From Bacteroidales bacterium (GTDB lineage: Bacteria; Bacteroidota; Bacteroidia; Bacteroidales; TTA-H9): a stretch of DNA of 64,000 nucleotides. The notes under the pieces are model-generated. The model was not told the origin of the DNA, made no database searches, and was given only the letters and a program-made list of their open reading frames with translations. Location of the stretch: NCBI GenBank assembly GCA_030656615.1, contig JAUSOY010000043.1, positions 1-64,000 of the forward strand, in the 5' to 3' direction. The first letter of the stretch is position 1; each line of letters opens with the position of its first letter. Below are positions 35,657 through 44,484 of the stretch, one piece after another. The position numbers and the translations under genes are program-made.

Positions 35657-36587
35657 TCTCGATTAAACCAATGGCAATGATCGAAAATAACAATGCGGCC
35701 AATGCACTGATGGTCACAATTATCCAGCGAACGGGGTAGGTTTTTTTATCGGCTGGTTCAGGAGGTGTTACCAGGTTGACGTAGGTATAGCCCCTGTCGA
35801 GGTTCATGACTGCATTATCAAATTCCTTCTTAATGGTTGCGTAATTGATGGCCTCATTTTTAATGATTTCTTTCAGCATCAACCATTCACCACCATATTC
35901 TTCCATATTCTTTTTAATACGGAGTACTTCACTTGTATTAACATTGCCTGAGCCTCCCTGTACCGTACGAAGAAAGCCTCTGGTAACTTCCTGTGTCTGA
36001 TAATCAAAATCAAGCAGGCCATATTTACTGCCCAATTCGCTCATACGGGCATTTAACGAATCGAGTTGTCTGTCTTTGTATATAAGATGACGCTCATACA
36101 TGTGTACTACTTCAGAAAATTTGCTGTTATGCAAAACCCGGACTTTCAGGTTATAATAATCGATGATGGCATTAATAATATCGCAGGCTTTTTGAGGATC
36201 GGTATCATACACTTCTATCATAATGGATTCATACATGGTTTTAGAAATTTTAATATTCTTACCATATACATAGTACAAAGTCGATTTCCAGTATTCCTTA
36301 TTCGTATCGATTCCGTAATGTGCCATTAAATCGAAATGGCTGATAATGCTGTCTCTGATATCTGTTGACTGAATGATCTGCAGCATCTGTTCTGTCAGAC
36401 TTTCATCAGAATATTCAGCAATATTGGACGGATAAACAACTGCGTAGGATTTATATTTGGGCTTGATGAAGGTCGGGCCGGAAAATACAGCCGACAAAAC
36501 AATTGCTGCCAATACGACTATCCCGAGGTGTAGCCGCCATTTAACCAGCATTTGTATCAATTTCAGATTTCTAAAGTAATTTTCCAT
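35610..36587 (-). CDS. Wzz-like chain-length regulator, second of a pair
   Basis: A 325-residue inner-membrane polysaccharide co-polymerase. Membrane helices at about residues 20-38 and 290-310 flank a periplasmic coiled-coil region. Landmarks are KPKYKSYAVVYPSN, EQMLQIIQSTDIRDSII and a Pro-rich stretch before the second helix (VTPPEPADKKTYPVRWIIV). It has no C-terminal kinase domain. It shares order and motifs with the protein at 36704, so the two arose by duplication. It sets polymer length together with the ligase/polymerase. Confidence 0.85.
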   Translation of the reverse strand: MENYFRNLKLIQMLVKWRLHLGIVVLAAIVLSAVFSGPTFIKPKYKSYAVVYPSNIAEYSDESLTEQMLQIIQSTDIRDSIISHFDLMAHYGIDTNKEYWKSTLYYVYGKNIKISKTMYESIMIEVYDTDPQKACDIINAIIDYYNLKVRVLHNSKFSEVVHMYERHLIYKDRQLDSLNARMSELGSKYGLLDFDYQTQEVTRGFLRTVQGGSGNVNTSEVLRIKKNMEEYGGEWLMLKEIIKNEAINYATIKKEFDNAVMNLDRGYTYVNLVTPPEPADKKTYPVRWIIVTISALAALLFSIIAIGLIENARPTQRKEDLDETA

Positions 36588-36703
36588 GCTCTGCAGATTA
36601 ATTGAGATAGGTTCCGGTATTATTATCTTACTGTATATTACAATTTTTTCGATGCCTTTGTCAAAGTTTTCGTCAAATCTGGACGGAAAATCATTGTTAA
36701 GGA

Positions 36704-37735
36704 CTAGGTTTTTTTTTTTAATTGCAAACCCGGAATACGTTCCAAAATAACAATTAAAAGGACTGCTGTAAATATCGACCCGAATACAGATATTAAAACA
36801 ATGAGCCAGCGAATCGGGACCGATTTCTTTTCGGCTTTATACGCTGTATTTACAACAAATTTCTGTGGGAGTACCTGCTCGGCGTCCACTTTAGCCTCTT
36901 CATACTTGGATTTTATAAGGCTCAGTTGCTTTTTTTCATGCTCAAGCTGGTTTCGTAGAGAAACGTAGGGGCCGCCGTATCGTGCCAATATGTCAAGCTT
37001 TTCTTCCAGGGCTTTTATTCCGGCTCTGTTGTTGCTGGCAATTTCTTTCGCAAGCTGTTGATTAATCATTTCCGACTGACTTTCATAGTCGAAAACACCC
37101 AAACCACGTAACACTGTCAATGAATCTTCCATTGAACTGATTTCGCCTTTAAGTTTCTCGAATTCCCTTTCCACAATTTTAAAGGCCTGAAAAGCCCTGT
37201 CGTTTTGCATTTGGGCCTTGGTAGAATCGAAAAGTGCGGCAATATCATTGGCGATATCGGCAGCTATCTGCGGATCAGAATCAAGTACCGTAATCTTGAT
37301 GGCCATATTCTCTGTACGCCGGAAAGTAATATTCGTTTCGTACTCTTTATAGAGTTCCGTAATTTTATATTTACTATTCGACTTGATATCGTAATGATCC
37401 TGAAGATTATACTTCTGGATAATTTTGTCACGAATGGAGTTGGAATTGAGGATCTGAAGCATTTGCTCGGCCTGCTGTTCTTCACCGAATTCGAGAATAT
37501 CCTGCTTCGGACCATTGCTTTCGGTCAATAATACCTTTGAAATCGAACTGGTACTAGCCGGATACATTATCACCATCGACTTATACTTGGGCGGTATAAA
37601 ATAGGGCGATGAAAATATTATGGAAGCCAGGGCAGATACAACAGCTACAATGGCCAGTGGTTTTTTCCACAGGGTCAGAAAAAGAAACAATCTCTCCGAA
37701 TTGAATTCGTTTCCTGTCTTATTCTGATCCTCCAT
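36704..37735 (-). CDS. Wzz-like chain-length regulator, first of a pair
   Basis: A 343-residue paralogue of the next gene, with the same two membrane helices (about 29-47 and 310-335) and the shared PPKYKSMVIMYPAS, EQMLQILNSNSIRDKIIQ and VLDSDPQIAADIAND motifs. Pro/Lys residues before the second helix (KKSVPIRWLIVL) are the usual Wzz signature. Two Wzz proteins could give two modal lengths or form mixed rings. A perfect -7 element lies 39 bases upstream. Confidence 0.85.
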   Translation of the reverse strand: MEDQNKTGNEFNSERLFLFLTLWKKPLAIVAVVSALASIIFSSPYFIPPKYKSMVIMYPASTSSISKVLLTESNGPKQDILEFGEEQQAEQMLQILNSNSIRDKIIQKYNLQDHYDIKSNSKYKITELYKEYETNITFRRTENMAIKITVLDSDPQIAADIANDIAALFDSTKAQMQNDRAFQAFKIVEREFEKLKGEISSMEDSLTVLRGLGVFDYESQSEMINQQLAKEIASNNRAGIKALEEKLDILARYGGPYVSLRNQLEHEKKQLSLIKSKYEEAKVDAEQVLPQKFVVNTAYKAEKKSVPIRWLIVLISVFGSIFTAVLLIVILERIPGLQLKKKT

Positions 37736-37774
37736 ATATCCGAAGGGTTAAATTTATTAATGCTTTAAGGGTGT

Positions 37775-37782
37775 CAAAAGTA
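37775..37782 (-). promoter_or_regulatory. -7 element of the first Wzz-like gene
   Basis: TACTTTTG on the minus strand, 39 bases before the ATG. Confidence 0.45.
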
Positions 37783-37843
37783 TGAATATTTCCTCGTTTC
37801 ACCAATTCATTTACTCCGATAATTACCAAACCCTACTATTTGG

Positions 37844-39325
37844 CTATTTGCCCTCATTCAATATTGCCATTAATGCCTTCAAACTCAGCAAACGCAATAA
37901 AATGGACCATATGAACATAAATGCTGCCAAAATTATAAGGCCATGAAACCAGTTGAGTTCGATTTTTTGAATAATGACTCCCGCAAGAATACCTCCAATT
38001 ACAAATGCCGACATGCGAAAGATATAAACCCAGTCTTTTTTCATTTTAAAAATCCACAGTACCAAAATCATTTGAGCCAAAGCAGTCAATGCCTGACTGC
38101 TCAGACTGGCAATTGCCGAACCAAAGGCTTTATATTCAGGAATCAAAAAATAATTCAGCAAAAAACTAACCAATACGCCGCCTAGTGCCGTATAGTTTAA
38201 AATGCGTATACTTCCATTGGCGGTCAGCAGTGTTCCAAAAATATAGGTGGTAGAAATGGCTACAAATCCCATCATCAATAATGAAAAAATACGAGCCGAT
38301 TGCACTATCCGTTCCTGAAACATCAGTAAACTTTCCGAAGGATGAATCGGGTATAAAGTGCTCATAATCGGACTGGAATAAAATACAGAAATCACTGCCA
38401 CACTTACCGAAAAAACAAAAATGAGTGTATACGAAAGCTTTACAATTTCGCTGACATCCATGCGGTTTTTAATCATGTTTGCAAACAATGGGAGCAATAG
38501 AACGGCAAAGAGGTAAGCTACCATACTGGCAGCATCCAACATCCTAAACGCCTCCGCATAAATACCTACCTGATGCAAACCTTCCGATTTAGGAAGCAAA
38601 CGTTCAATAAAAACAGTATCCACCCGGTTATAGGATGCCATCAGCAAAGCCAGCAAAGCGTATGGCCAGCTTTGCTTCATTATCATCAGAAAAAACGGAA
38701 TGCTCCACGATGGACGACGAAAACCCGATTTGTAAATGACGAGGCCCAGCGCAACAATTGCTGTAAGAACATATGCCAGGGTCTGAGCATATACAAACCA
38801 TTCTATTTTAAACTGAACACGCATGCTGTCAATCAAAAGCATGGCACCCACCATGATTATCATCAATAAACGGTCGAGTACCGATAAAAAACTATCGGTT
38901 TTAAATAATAAGAGTCCTGAAATATTCGAACGCAGATAGAGGATGAAGGCCAGAAGAAATTGATTAACGCCTATCACCGAAAGCATCGCTAATTGCGATT
39001 TGCTATACCCGATAATGAGGCCAATAATCATGATGACCAACATGTACAACACACCCAACAATAATCTTAAAATCACAATGCCCGAAAAATGCTTGCGGAG
39101 CAGATGAACATGCTGTGCGATATTCCGATTATTATAATTGGTGATACCGAAATCGAGAATTATATTGAGTAAAAACGAAAAATTAAGGATATTAAAATAG
39201 AATCCAAAACTCTCGGTACCCAGAAGATTTTGAACACTTCTATCGATTCCCAGAATCCAGAAAGTTTTTACTGTAAGATTTAAAAACAGTAAAATGGAAA
39301 GACTTGTAAGAAACTTACGCTTCAT
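37844..39325 (-). CDS. Wzx-like polysaccharide flippase
   Basis: A 493-residue MATE/MOP-superfamily membrane protein with 12-14 hydrophobic segments. Landmarks are FGFYFNILNFSFLLNIILDFGITNYNNRNIA near the N-terminus and LNYFLIPEYKAFGSAIASLSSQAL in the second half, typical of O-antigen/teichoic-acid flippases. It would move undecaprenyl-linked repeat units across the inner membrane. A perfect TAAATTTG (39330-39337) sits only 4 bases upstream in the 17-base gap to the FkbM gene; it may be chance or a leaderless start. Confidence 0.87.
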   Translation of the reverse strand: MKRKFLTSLSILLFLNLTVKTFWILGIDRSVQNLLGTESFGFYFNILNFSFLLNIILDFGITNYNNRNIAQHVHLLRKHFSGIVILRLLLGVLYMLVIMIIGLIIGYSKSQLAMLSVIGVNQFLLAFILYLRSNISGLLLFKTDSFLSVLDRLLMIIMVGAMLLIDSMRVQFKIEWFVYAQTLAYVLTAIVALGLVIYKSGFRRPSWSIPFFLMIMKQSWPYALLALLMASYNRVDTVFIERLLPKSEGLHQVGIYAEAFRMLDAASMVAYLFAVLLLPLFANMIKNRMDVSEIVKLSYTLIFVFSVSVAVISVFYSSPIMSTLYPIHPSESLLMFQERIVQSARIFSLLMMGFVAISTTYIFGTLLTANGSIRILNYTALGGVLVSFLLNYFLIPEYKAFGSAIASLSSQALTALAQMILVLWIFKMKKDWVYIFRMSAFVIGGILAGVIIQKIELNWFHGLIILAAFMFIWSILLRLLSLKALMAILNEGK

Positions 39326-39342
39326 GGCGCAAATTTACCAAA

Positions 39343-40080
39343 TTAGACCCGAGGAATAAAAAAGAAATTCTGTGCCTTATGTTCCTCAATATTAAAGCTT
39401 TGCAATCTTCCACCAATATTCACCTGTATATCGTACCCCAATTTCTCCATCAGATTAAAACAAAGCGTTCGGTTTTCATTGTCCCATAATTCGGCATAAA
39501 CAACGGGCTTGTGTTTAGTAAGAATCTGAATTCCTCCTTTTAATACAAAGTATTCCCAATTTTCGACATCAATTTTAATGCCTGTTAGTCTATTTTCATT
39601 TTGTAATTCGGGAAGCGAATCGAGTGTGGTAACCTCAACACTATAACGGTCACCATCATTAAAATCGGTAATCGATTCATGGACAACATGAGCCAGACCC
39701 TGCTTCTTAACGTGGCCCATTACCGGCATAACCATTTCGAGTTGTCCGGGTTTATCGCTTAAACCAAGCTCTAACAACTTCACATTTGTAAGCCTGAAAA
39801 AATTGATTACCCGTTTGATATTATCTGAATTCTGAGGCAGAGGTTCAATTGCAATTATTTGAGAATGAGGACGACGCACCGATAAATGATACGACATTAC
39901 ACCAATATTGGCACCAATATCGAGAAGAATACCTTCTGAAGGCAATAATTCGATGAAACGTAAAAAATCACCTTCCTTTCTGTTCCAGTGTAAGGTATAG
40001 ATAATATATAGCGAAAAAATAAAGAGATACGTCCTGAAACCCAGTATTTTTTGAAGCAGCCGTTGAATCAGTGTTTTCAT
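39343..40080 (-). CDS. FkbM-family methyltransferase
   Basis: A 245-residue SAM-dependent O-methyltransferase, often found in polysaccharide clusters where it methylates a sugar. ILLDIGANIGVMSYHLS binds SAM, IAIEPLPQNSDNIKRVI follows, and TGIKIDVENWEYFVLKGG is the FkbM-specific motif. An N-terminal hydrophobic stretch (about 13-27) may anchor it. The ATG at 40080 is used because a TTG at 40101 lies inside the promoter element. Confidence 0.86.
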   Translation of the reverse strand: MKTLIQRLLQKILGFRTYLFIFSLYIIYTLHWNRKEGDFLRFIELLPSEGILLDIGANIGVMSYHLSVRRPHSQIIAIEPLPQNSDNIKRVINFFRLTNVKLLELGLSDKPGQLEMVMPVMGHVKKQGLAHVVHESITDFNDGDRYSVEVTTLDSLPELQNENRLTGIKIDVENWEYFVLKGGIQILTKHKPVVYAELWDNENRTLCFNLMEKLGYDIQVNIGGRLQSFNIEEHKAQNFFFIPRV

Positions 40081-40098
40081 CCTTTGGTTTAAAACGTG

Positions 40099-40106
40099 CA
40101 AACCTA
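40099..40106 (-). promoter_or_regulatory. -7 element of the FkbM/flippase unit
   Basis: TAGGTTTG on the minus strand, 18 bases before the ATG at 40080. Confidence 0.5.
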
Positions 40107-40166
40107 AAGAGATTTCTTTAAATACACCAGTATTAATGTAAGAATAGCCTTGGCCCCCATCCCCAG

Positions 40167-40202
40167 CCCTTCCCCTGCCGATGGCTATCGGCAGGGGAAG
40201 GG
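40167..40202. repeat. 16-bp perfect inverted repeat
   Basis: CCCTTCCCCTGCCGAT and its exact complement flank GGCT. The TGCCGAT-GGCT-ATCGGCA core resembles other palindromic intergenic repeats of this genome. It lies between divergent transcription units and has no T tract, so it is not an obvious terminator. Confidence 0.7.
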
Positions 40203-40383
40203 AAATTATCTGTGCTTAGCCTTCGGGTGCCGTTCGACAAGTTCACTGCTCGCCTCAGGCTACGGTCTCTAATAGACCTGTCCCCCTTTCCTAAAGGGGG
40301 ATTGGCTGTTTATCAGCGATTTAGTATCAAATCCCCCCTGCCCCCCTTTTTCTAAGGGGGACAACAGCCAACACCGATGGAAC
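40203..40383. repeat. dispersed-repeat cluster between divergent genes
   Basis: Two further repeat types follow the inverted repeat. At about 40230-40262 is CGTTCGACAAGTTCACTGC, a segment resembling the TTCGACAAGCTCA repeats common between Bacteroidota genes. At about 40279-40371 two opposed GC-rich blocks (CCCCCTTT-CCT-AAAGGGGG and CCCCCTGCCCCCCTTTTT with CTAAGGGGG) frame an AT-rich centre, like a small inverted-repeat element. No coding capacity. Confidence 0.6.
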
Positions 40384-40399
40384 ATGCTGCATGTTTTTG

Positions 40400-40407
40400 T
40401 ATTTTTG
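40400..40407 (+). promoter_or_regulatory. -7 element of the GT4 gene
   Basis: TATTTTTG, 21 bases before the TTG at 40429. It lies downstream of the ATG at 40384 and so decides the start. Confidence 0.5.
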
Positions 40408-40428
40408 CAGATAATATTACTATACGTC

Positions 40429-41559
40429 TTGAAAATTCTCATCAATACCCGATTATTACTTAAGGATCGCATGGATGGCATCGGCATCTTTATTTGCGAA
40501 ACCCTTGACCTTATGTGTCGGCAACATCCCGAACATGAGTTCCATTTTGTTTTTGACCGCCCATATCATCCTTCCTTTTTATTTTCTAAAAACGTGAAGG
40601 CCTGGGTTATACCACCACAAGCCCGTCATCCTTTTCTGTATTTTCTTTGGTTCGAAATTTCTTTACCCCTTCTTATCCGAAGTATAAAGCCAGATATCCT
40701 TGTCTCTCCCGACGGTTTCTTACCCACCAGGCCCGGCACGAAATCGCTGATGGTTATTCACGATTTAAATTTCGAACATTACCCTGCTGATTTGCCATGG
40801 CTTACAGGAAAGTATCTTCGTTTTTTCTTCCGGCAGGGTGCTAAACGATCGACTCATATCGCAACGGTATCCGAATTTTCAAAGTCGGACATCGTACGTT
40901 TATACCAGATTGCACCCGAAAAAATATCCGTAGTATATAATGGAGCCAATATTGATTATAAACCTCTTGATTCAGATTCAATCCTAAAAACAAGGGAGTT
41001 TTATACCAATGGCGCTCCGTATTTTCTTTTTATTGGAACGCTGCACCCTCGCAAAAACCTGGTGAACCTATTCAGGGCTTTCGATCTTTTCCGTCAAAAA
41101 AATCCGACATCCAATACTAAATTGCTGATTGTAGGAGCTAAAAAATGGTGGACTCCTGAAATTGCATCAACATACGAACATATGAAGCATAAGGAAGAAG
41201 TCATTTTTACCGGACGGCTTTCAACATCATCACTTCATCATGTGCTGGCATCGGCACTGGCAATGACGTATGTTTCTTATTTCGAGGGATTTGGCATTCC
41301 TATTATCGAGGCTTTCTCCTGCGATATTCCTGTTATCACTTCCAATGTAACATCCATGCCAGAAATTGCTGGTGATGCCGCCCTGCTCTGCGATCCATTT
41401 GACTCCGTCGACATTGCCCGGGCAATGACCAGAATTAACAACCAACCGGAATTACGGCAGCAACTTATTGAGAAAAGCAGAATACAGCGCGAGAAATTCT
41501 CCTGGCAAAAAACAGCTGATTTGCTTTGGGGAGCCATCGAAAAAACCATTCAATATTAA
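40429..41559 (+). CDS. GT4-family glycosyltransferase
   Basis: A 376-residue GT-B glycosyltransferase of the 'mannosyltransferase B' type, probably adding a sugar to the lipid-linked polysaccharide unit. The TTG start gives the standard N-terminus KILINTRLLLKDRMDGIGIF; starts further upstream precede the promoter. The donor site is clear: ATVSEFSKSDI, FLFIGTLHPRKNL, TGRLSTSSL and PSYFEGFGIPIIEAF-like YVSYFEGFGIPIIEAFSC with the EGFG and E residues. The stop overlaps the purD start (TAATG). Confidence 0.88.
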   Translation: MKILINTRLLLKDRMDGIGIFICETLDLMCRQHPEHEFHFVFDRPYHPSFLFSKNVKAWVIPPQARHPFLYFLWFEISLPLLIRSIKPDILVSPDGFLPTRPGTKSLMVIHDLNFEHYPADLPWLTGKYLRFFFRQGAKRSTHIATVSEFSKSDIVRLYQIAPEKISVVYNGANIDYKPLDSDSILKTREFYTNGAPYFLFIGTLHPRKNLVNLFRAFDLFRQKNPTSNTKLLIVGAKKWWTPEIASTYEHMKHKEEVIFTGRLSTSSLHHVLASALAMTYVSYFEGFGIPIIEAFSCDIPVITSNVTSMPEIAGDAALLCDPFDSVDIARAMTRINNQPELRQQLIEKSRIQREKFSWQKTADLLWGAIEKTIQY

Positions 41560-42845
41560 TGAGCAAAACAATGAATGTACTCCTTCTCGGTTCAGGTGGT
41601 AGAGAGCATGCTTTAGCATCAAAGCTTTCAGAGAGTCCAATCCTGAATCATTTATACATATGTCCCGGCAATCCGGGAACTGCACTCTGCGGTATTAATG
41701 TAGATGGAAATCCGGAAAGCATCCATGATGTAAAAAATCTGGTGCTACATCATCAAATTGATATGGTTATCTCAGGACCCGAGGCTCCATTGGTTGCCGG
41801 ACTAGCTGATCATTTTGCAACGGATACTGAACTGGCGAATATATCATTTATTGGCCCCGGAAAAATAGGCGCCATGCTCGAAGGCAGTAAGGATTTCGCC
41901 AAAGAATTCATGAAGAAATATAAAATTCCAACCGCATCCTACGAAACCTTTACAGCCGAAACGCATCTTTCTGCAGTCAATCACATACAAAATACTTCCG
42001 GTCCATGGGTACTTAAAGCCGATGGATTGGCCTCAGGCAAAGGAGTTATCATTACCAGCCATCGCGAAGAAGCCATAAAAACCATCACAGACATGCTTAT
42101 CGGTAAAAGCTTTGGTGAGGCTTCTGAAAAAGTTGTTATTGAAGAATTTTTAGACGGGATAGAAGTATCGGTATTTGTGCTAACGGATGGAGCATCATGG
42201 GTATTGCTTCCCGAAGCCAAGGATTACAAACGCATCGGTGAGGGCGATACAGGTCCAAATACAGGAGGAATGGGAGCCATATCGCCTGTTCCATTCGCCA
42301 CAGAAGCCTTCATGCAAAAAGTTAAAGAGCGCATCATTGAACCGACAATACTCGGACTTAAAAAAGAAAATATCCCATATATCGGATTTATTTTTATTGG
42401 CTTGATGAAGGTGAAAGACGATCCTTTTGTGATTGAATACAATGTTCGTATGGGTGATCCGGAAACAGAAGTTGTAATACCACGACTCCAATCCGATTTG
42501 CTCGAATTACTGCAGGCTGCTGCCAACAAAAATCTGGAGAATATAAAACCCGTTTTCAAACCACTACATGCTGCCGCTGTAATGCTCGTGTCTGCAGGAT
42601 ATCCGGGGAATTACCCGAAAGGCTTACCAATCCATATAAAAGAAAAATTTGCCGACAGTACTATTTTTCATGCAGGAACTTGTATGAAAGAATCTCAGTT
42701 TCATACCTGCGGAGGACGTGTTATCGCTGTAAGCTCGCTGGCTCCCACTCTGCAAAATGCTCTGGATGCTTCATACCGTCAGGCCGAATCCATTACCTTT
42801 GAAGGGAAGTATTATCGCAAAGATATCGGCGCTGACCTAAAATAA
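41559..42845 (+). CDS. purD: phosphoribosylamine-glycine ligase
   Basis: Second step of purine synthesis: phosphoribosylamine + glycine + ATP to GAR. NVLLLGSGGREHALA opens the protein; the ATP-grasp shows VLKADGLASGKGV and YKRIGEGDTGPNTGGMGAISP and YNVRMGDPETEVV. A start at 41559 overlaps the GT4 stop by one base and adds four residues before the usual MNVLLLG. Its place behind a polysaccharide gene is unusual and probably reflects operon sharing. Confidence 0.96.
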   Translation: MSKTMNVLLLGSGGREHALASKLSESPILNHLYICPGNPGTALCGINVDGNPESIHDVKNLVLHHQIDMVISGPEAPLVAGLADHFATDTELANISFIGPGKIGAMLEGSKDFAKEFMKKYKIPTASYETFTAETHLSAVNHIQNTSGPWVLKADGLASGKGVIITSHREEAIKTITDMLIGKSFGEASEKVVIEEFLDGIEVSVFVLTDGASWVLLPEAKDYKRIGEGDTGPNTGGMGAISPVPFATEAFMQKVKERIIEPTILGLKKENIPYIGFIFIGLMKVKDDPFVIEYNVRMGDPETEVVIPRLQSDLLELLQAAANKNLENIKPVFKPLHAAAVMLVSAGYPGNYPKGLPIHIKEKFADSTIFHAGTCMKESQFHTCGGRVIAVSSLAPTLQNALDASYRQAESITFEGKYYRKDIGADLK

Positions 42846-42855
42846 ATCCTACGCT

Positions 42856-43785
42856 GTGATAAAGCATCTCAAATACAACGAAATAGATAAAGTACAATGG
42901 GATGCCTGTATTAACCGTTCCTTCAACGGCAATATTTATGCGCTGTCATGGTATCTCGATATTGTTTGTTACGGATGGGAAGCCCTCATTGAAGATGATT
43001 ATGAAACCGTTTTCCCTTTAACAAACGGTAAAAAAGGCGGTATTGATTATCTTTTTCAACCCAATTTTTCCCAACAACTCGGTATATTTTCGGTGAAACG
43101 TATGGATGCCGAAACGGTTGTCCGGTTTATCAATAACATCCCTGGCCATTATCGTCTCATCGAAATCAATCTGAACCGGCATAATAAATTACCCGACAAT
43201 TTTGATTCATATAAAAATAATATCAATACCGAACTACCATTAATTCAGGATTATACAGGCTTATGGTCAGCATATTCTGAAAATACACGTCGTAATATTA
43301 AGAAGGCCAGAAATCAAGGCCTACAGCTTACCCGACATTCGGGACCCGAAGCACTGATTAGACTTTTTAGGGAAAACCGCGGACGTGAAATAAAACAGTG
43401 GTCGGATCGTCAGTACAAGATGCTGTCTAATCTATTACATACTTGCATTCATAAGCAAACCGGAGAAGTATATTCGGTACATAATGCTCACAATGAGCTG
43501 TGTGCTTCCGCATTTTTTGCCCGTTCGCATGGAAGAATCATCTTTCTTTTTTCAGGACTGAGTAAAGACGGTAAAGAATCGGGTGCTATGCCTTTCCTGA
43601 TAGATGCTGTTATAAATCAACATGCAGCAAGTAATTTAATTCTCGATTTTGAAGGTTCCAATGACGAAGGTCTGGCACGCTTTTATGCAAGTTTTGGTGC
43701 CGAACAAGTTCAGTATCCGGCAATACGAATCAATAATCTTCCATTTCTTATACAGTGGGTTCATCGTATCAAAAGATTTTTGTAA
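42856..43785 (+). CDS. GNAT-fold (FemAB-like) acyltransferase
   Basis: A 309-residue protein with a GTG start 10 bases after purD. The N-terminal half (WDACINRSFNGNIYALSWYLDIV) and the C-terminal GNAT-like half (SENTRRNIKKARNQG, SAFFARSHGRIIFLFSGLSKDGKESGAMPFLIDAVI, LDFEGSNDEGLARFYASFGA) match the FemAB/BioF2-like double-GNAT arrangement seen in Bacteroidota. Such enzymes transfer amino acids or acyl groups to envelope molecules. The substrate is unknown. Confidence 0.78.
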   Translation: MIKHLKYNEIDKVQWDACINRSFNGNIYALSWYLDIVCYGWEALIEDDYETVFPLTNGKKGGIDYLFQPNFSQQLGIFSVKRMDAETVVRFINNIPGHYRLIEINLNRHNKLPDNFDSYKNNINTELPLIQDYTGLWSAYSENTRRNIKKARNQGLQLTRHSGPEALIRLFRENRGREIKQWSDRQYKMLSNLLHTCIHKQTGEVYSVHNAHNELCASAFFARSHGRIIFLFSGLSKDGKESGAMPFLIDAVINQHAASNLILDFEGSNDEGLARFYASFGAEQVQYPAIRINNLPFLIQWVHRIKRFL

Positions 43786-43823
43786 ATTACCCTGATTTAA
43801 TATTCGGATAAAAACACGGGCAT

Positions 43824-44474
43824 ATGATTAAGGTACTCGGAGGGAACAGAACATTGATGGATCAGTATATCAGCGAATTACGCGATGCTGAAATTCAAAA
43901 AGACGGCTTACGTTTCCGTTTAAACCTCGAAAGGGCAAGTGAAATTTTTGCCTACGAAATCAGTAAGCAGCTAAATTATAAAGATAAAGAAGTTATAACA
44001 TCCTTAGGTGTTGCTGAAGTACCTGTCATTGCTGATAACATTGTTATTGCTTCCATTCTAAGAGCAGGTATTCCCATGCACAATGGAATGCTGCGATACT
44101 TCGACCATGCCGAAAATGCTTTCATCAGTGCCTACAGAAAGTACAAAAAAAATGATGAATTCAGGATTGAGGTTGAATATGTTTCGAGTGCTGATTTGGA
44201 AGGTAAAGTGCTGATTTTGTGCGACCCAATGCTGGCCACGGGAGCATCCATGGTTTTATGCCATAAGGAGTTAGTCAATTTCGGGAAGCCATCGCATACT
44301 CATTTCGTAAGCTTACTTGCCAGTTCGGAAGGCATTGAATACATTAAAAAACATTTACCTTCAGAAAATATAACTTTATGGGTAGGTGCTGTTGACGATG
44401 AGCTTACAGCCGCCGCATACATTGTGCCCGGATTAGGCGATGCCGGAGATCTCGCCTTTGGAAAAAAAATATAA
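43824..44474 (+). CDS. upp: uracil phosphoribosyltransferase
   Basis: Pyrimidine salvage: uracil + PRPP to UMP. The PRPP loop reads [14 protein letters not shown], with ILRAGIPM before it and [17 protein letters not shown] at the C-terminus, the uracil-binding motif. The length of 216 residues is normal. Confidence 0.95.
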   Translation: MIKVLGGNRTLMDQYISELRDAEIQKDGLRFRLNLERASEIFAYEISKQLNYKDKEVITSLGVAEVPVIADNIVIASILRAGIPMHNGMLRYFDHAENAFISAYRKYKKNDEFRIEVEYVSSADLEGKVLILCDPMLATGASMVLCHKELVNFGKPSHTHFVSLLASSEGIEYIKKHLPSENITLWVGAVDDELTAAAYIVPGLGDAGDLAFGKKI

Positions 44475-44484
44475 GAACTTTCTC

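Noticed and set aside
40279-40371. Insertion sequence or transposase remnant
   Set aside because: The opposed C-rich and G-rich blocks enclose no coding remnant, so only a repeat is claimed.
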